Shown here: positions 61,731-64,000 of the stretch, one piece after another | Position numbering within the stretch: position 1 is the stretch's first letter | Layout: each line of letters begins with the position of its first letter | Assembly: GCF_947492965.1 (NCBI RefSeq) | Contig: NZ_CANLOZ010000006.1 | Location: 248,001 to 312,000 of the forward strand | From: an uncultured Aquimarina sp. | GTDB taxonomy: Bacteria; Bacteroidota; Bacteroidia; Flavobacteriales; Flavobacteriaceae | Length of the DNA stretch: 64,000 nt | Direction: 5' to 3' | The notes under the pieces: model-generated | Told to the model about the DNA's origin: nothing | The model's database searches: none | The model's input: only the letters and a program-made list of their open reading frames with translations | Position numbers and translations under genes: made by a program

Positions 61731-62867
61731 TTATGCACCAGGTAATGGAGGAGGAGTGCTACCACCTAAAAAAGGTTTTAGCTCTTCTACATCTTTTATT
61801 GCAGTCCAGTTGGCCATTCCTTGCTTCCAAACTAGAGAATCTTTATTTACAGTTCTATTCGCAAATAGTGCTTTGAGCTGATCAAAAGATACAGGTCCAG
61901 CTTGCTGTCCATTAACTGCGTAATAGTACTGAACTTGCACAGGCATCGGTGGTGGAGCCACAGGAGATGTTTGTTGTGGTTGTGCTTGTTGTTGGTTGCT
62001 CATTGGGTTCATCATACCGCCCATTTGTTGAGCAAGCACAAATCCCATTCCCATTCCCATTCCTGCACCAGCAGTACCACCTTCATTGGCAGCGGCAGCT
62101 TCTATAGCTTTTGCAGTTTTGAATTTAGCTAATTTGTCAAGATCTAGCTTGTCAATTCTACTATACTCGAAGATTTCTTTTTTAAGATCCTCAGGCATGG
62201 AAACATTCTCAATAAAGAATTTTTCTAATGAGATACCTACTGAGTTAAACTCAGGTTGCATCACTTCTTTACATGTTTCCGATAATTCTGTAGTATTTGC
62301 AGCATATAATTCTATTGGAAAATTAGCTTCTCCTACAGTATCTGTAAAACGGGTTGAAATTAAACTTTTTAGATGTTCATTTATCTCAAAACTAGTAAAG
62401 TTAGCATCTGTACCTACAATATCAACAATAAACTTACCTGGATCATTAATTTTAAAAGCATACGTTCCGAAAGCTCTAATCTCTACTAAACCAAAACGAT
62501 CATCATTTAAAGTGATAGGGTTTTTAGTTCCCCATTTTTCATCCGTAAAAAGTCGGGTATTTACAAAATATACCTCTGCTTTAAACGGGCTATTAAAACC
62601 ATATTTCCAACCTTTTAATGTAGTAAGAATAGGAAGATTTTGAGTGTTTAAGGTATACGTTCCTGGCTCAAATACATCTGCGAGTTGACCTTCATTTACA
62701 AAAACTGCAGTTTGCCCTTCTCTTACAATAAGTTGAGCACCATTTTTTATTTCGTTTTGATATCTTTCGAAGCGATGAACAATCGTGTCCTGTGTATTGT
62801 CTAACCATTCTACGATATCTATAAATTCATTACTTAGCTTTTTCTTTATTTCGTCAAAAATTCCCAT
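61731..62867 (-). CDS. SPFH-domain protein with C-terminal GYF_2/DUF4339 domain
   Basis: 378 residues. The SPFH/band-7 region (about 35-240) has QLIVREGQTAVFVNEGQLADVFEPGTYTL and RAFGTYAFKINDPGKFI. A Met/Gly/Gln/Pro-rich linker (about 265-305) follows, then a GYF_2-type domain (about 310-370, YYAVNGQQAGPVSFDQLKALF, DSLVWKQGMANW). The family, often called virion-core-protein-like, gathers proteins in membrane microdomains. It lacks an N-terminal membrane helix, so attachment is probably through a partner such as the zinc-ribbon protein downstream. Confidence 0.88.
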   Translation of the reverse strand: MGIFDEIKKKLSNEFIDIVEWLDNTQDTIVHRFERYQNEIKNGAQLIVREGQTAVFVNEGQLADVFEPGTYTLNTQNLPILTTLKGWKYGFNSPFKAEVYFVNTRLFTDEKWGTKNPITLNDDRFGLVEIRAFGTYAFKINDPGKFIVDIVGTDANFTSFEINEHLKSLISTRFTDTVGEANFPIELYAANTTELSETCKEVMQPEFNSVGISLEKFFIENVSMPEDLKKEIFEYSRIDKLDLDKLAKFKTAKAIEAAAANEGGTAGAGMGMGMGFVLAQQMGGMMNPMSNQQQAQPQQTSPVAPPPMPVQVQYYYAVNGQQAGPVSFDQLKALFANRTVNKDSLVWKQGMANWTAIKDVEELKPFLGGSTPPPLPGA

Positions 62868-62951
62868 CGGTGAGTTGATTTAAAATTCGTGTTCTAAAAC
62901 TACGAAATAGGATGGTTGTGTAAAAATTAATTTTCATTTAATTCCTGTTTA

Positions 62952-62984
62952 AAAACCCCAATATCATGGATATATCAGGGTTTT
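62952..62984 (-). terminator. hairpin terminator after the 63047 gene
   Basis: AAAACCC (62952-62958) and GGGTTTT (62978-62984) pair around a 19-base loop that can itself fold. In the minus direction it stands after the small lipoprotein gene and ends in T residues. The stem is short, so confidence is moderate. Confidence 0.45.
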
Positions 62985-63046
62985 AATGCATAATTAAGGG
63001 GTAGTCGGATAATCAGAGGGTAAAAATTCTGATGTTACCTAATTAC

Positions 63047-63595
63047 TCATAAAGGAACTACTTCTGTATTTTGATTGTCAATATAAATATTCAAAGATTT
63101 GGTAATTGTATTAGCAGAGCTATCCAATCCTCCATAATCGCGAACTAAAAAAGAGAAAGATATACTTACAGCATTTCCATTGGTTACTATTTTTCCAGCT
63201 ACTATATTTCCTGTTAACGGATTCGTTTCATTTCCATCCCAATAAACTAGACTACTAAGAAAAGAGATAGATGTAGTTTCCCAAGGTGATGGGATTTCTG
63301 TAGAAAACTCTATATAATCATGTGGATATTGCCATGAAATTCGCTCTACACCACCGCTATCGGCTCCAGAAAAGATAAAATCATAGGTAGTATCAGATCG
63401 TAAATTTAGTTGTAAGCTTGTAAAATCGTCATCTTGTGTAAAGGTGCGATTAAAGCCATCTCCAGAAATATTAAAGGAAAATGTTGGAGCAGTGTTATCT
63501 GTTTCAGGAATTTCCGTTTCACAAGAAATCAGAAAGGATATAATGACTATTGAAACTATTCTTTGGGTATTTTTTAAAAAGTCTGTTTTCATCAC
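63047..63595 (-). CDS. hypothetical lipoprotein
   Basis: 182 residues with a lipobox Cys25 in SFLISCETEIPETDN. The mature part is beta-rich (APTFSFNISGDGFNRTFTQDDDFTSLQL, ISWQYPHDYIEF), like a single Ig-type or cadherin-like fold. I recognise no family. There are no enzyme motifs. It is monocistronic, with a weak hairpin behind it and 79 bases to the ABC gene. Confidence 0.65.
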   Translation of the reverse strand: MMKTDFLKNTQRIVSIVIISFLISCETEIPETDNTAPTFSFNISGDGFNRTFTQDDDFTSLQLNLRSDTTYDFIFSGADSGGVERISWQYPHDYIEFSTEIPSPWETTSISFLSSLVYWDGNETNPLTGNIVAGKIVTNGNAVSISFSFLVRDYGGLDSSANTITKSLNIYIDNQNTEVVPL

Positions 63596-63674
63596 ATTAA
63601 GTTTTACTATTTAAACTTAGTGTAAATAAAAGTATTTAGGTAAACATCGAGATGGAATGTTGATATTCAGTTTT

Positions 63675-64000
63675 TTATAACCCCTTAGGGATTGCATCGA
63701 TCAGTTTTTGAGTATATGATTTCTCAGGATTTTCATAAATGAAATCGGCATCTCCTTTTTCTTCAATTTTACCATTATTCATTACTAATAACTGATCGGA
63801 CATATATTTAACTACTGCAAGATCATGAGAAATGAAGATATAAGTAAATCCAAATTTTTCTTTTAGTTCGTTTAACAAGTTTAATACTTGCGCCTGAACT
63901 GAAATATCTAAAGCACTCACGGATTCATCACAAATGATTAGTTTAGGTTGGAGTGCTATTGTTCTTGCAATTCCAATTCTCTGTCGTTGACCTCCACTAA
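63675..64000 (-). CDS. oligopeptide-type ABC ATPase, C-terminal part
   Basis: The frame runs off the right edge, so only the last 108 codons are seen. It holds the ABC signature [20 protein letters not shown] (SGGQ at the window edge), Walker [13 protein letters not shown], the D-loop [14 protein letters not shown] and switch His in [12 protein letters not shown]. It ends [13 protein letters not shown], typical of the DppD/OppF oligopeptide and nickel importer class. A GTG at 63920 is inside the domain and is not a start. Confidence 0.93.
   Translation of the reverse strand, partial: SGGQRQRIGIARTIALQPKLIICDESVSALDISVQAQVLNLLNELKEKFGFTYIFISHDLAVVKYMSDQLLVMNNGKIEEKGDADFIYENPEKSYTQKLIDAIPKGL

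Noticed and set aside
62086..62643. 185-residue plus-strand frame opposite the SPFH gene
   Set aside because: The minus-strand protein has clear SPFH and GYF_2 domains; the plus-strand product has none.
1..64000. CRISPR array, tRNA, rRNA, prophage or IS element
   Set aside because: No spaced direct-repeat array, cloverleaf, transposase or phage structural gene was seen on either strand by reading.

Overview
The window looks like a piece of the chromosome of a marine member of the Flavobacteriaceae (Bacteroidota), probably close to Aquimarina. The evidence is the AT-rich base composition, TAnnTTTG-type -7 promoter elements, an ATP synthase operon without the beta and epsilon genes, a sprE (porW) gliding/type IX secretion gene, four secreted proteins with type IX (Por) C-terminal sorting domains, many lipoproteins and a GH16 agarase-like enzyme. 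The genus is an inference. No rRNA, tRNA, CRISPR array, prophage or insertion sequence was seen.

Layout. (1) 1-1561: a truncated DUF4254 gene and a GT9 glycosyltransferase, probably for surface glycans. (2) 1548-11041: a light-sensing island. A minus-strand operon encodes a biliverdin-type bacteriophytochrome histidine kinase, two single-domain response regulators and a heme oxygenase. Divergent from it are a 1351-residue CheB-CheR-PAS-kinase hybrid and its receiver, followed by a degenerate pseudo-receiver and a short BLUF flavin photoreceptor. (3) 11112-12164: a flavin/2Fe-2S reductase. (4) 12366-17059: a PadR regulator, three tandem paralogous membrane proteins, a DUF5687 permease and its ABC ATPase. 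(5) 17129-21423: two recently duplicated secreted beta-helix proteins that differ in their accessory domains. (6) 21595-30470: sprE, a bactofilin, atpZ and atpBEFHAG, with conspicuous hairpins at subunit junctions. (7) 30660-33859: a repeat lipoprotein interrupted by an in-frame TGA, a small outer-membrane beta-barrel and a lipoprotein. (8) 33885-41020: a conserved flavobacterial cluster of flippase, dUTPase, sugar nucleotidyltransferase, TPR protein, DUF4292 lipoprotein, EnvC-like protein and TauE permease. (9) 41232-52681: GH16 agarase, thioesterase, HU/SPOR protein, dprA, DoxX protein, then a minus-strand run from gpsA down to an SGNH lipoprotein. (10) 52682-64000: a hairpin-rich intergenic stretch, a Cys-rich GG-leader mini-peptide, a 3-hydroxyanthranilate dioxygenase with an ALDH7-type dehydrogenase, a large secreted BNR-propeller protein, a zinc-ribbon/SPFH pair, and the end of an oligopeptide ABC ATPase.

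The least ordinary parts are the combined red-light/blue-light island with its pseudo-receiver, the PadR/three-paralogue/ABC cassette, the beta-helix duplication, the bipartite motif shared upstream of two unrelated genes (5544-5575 and 30616-30647), the hairpins inside the atp operon, and the Cys-rich small peptide. All functions are read from sequence motifs and general knowledge of the families; no database search was run.
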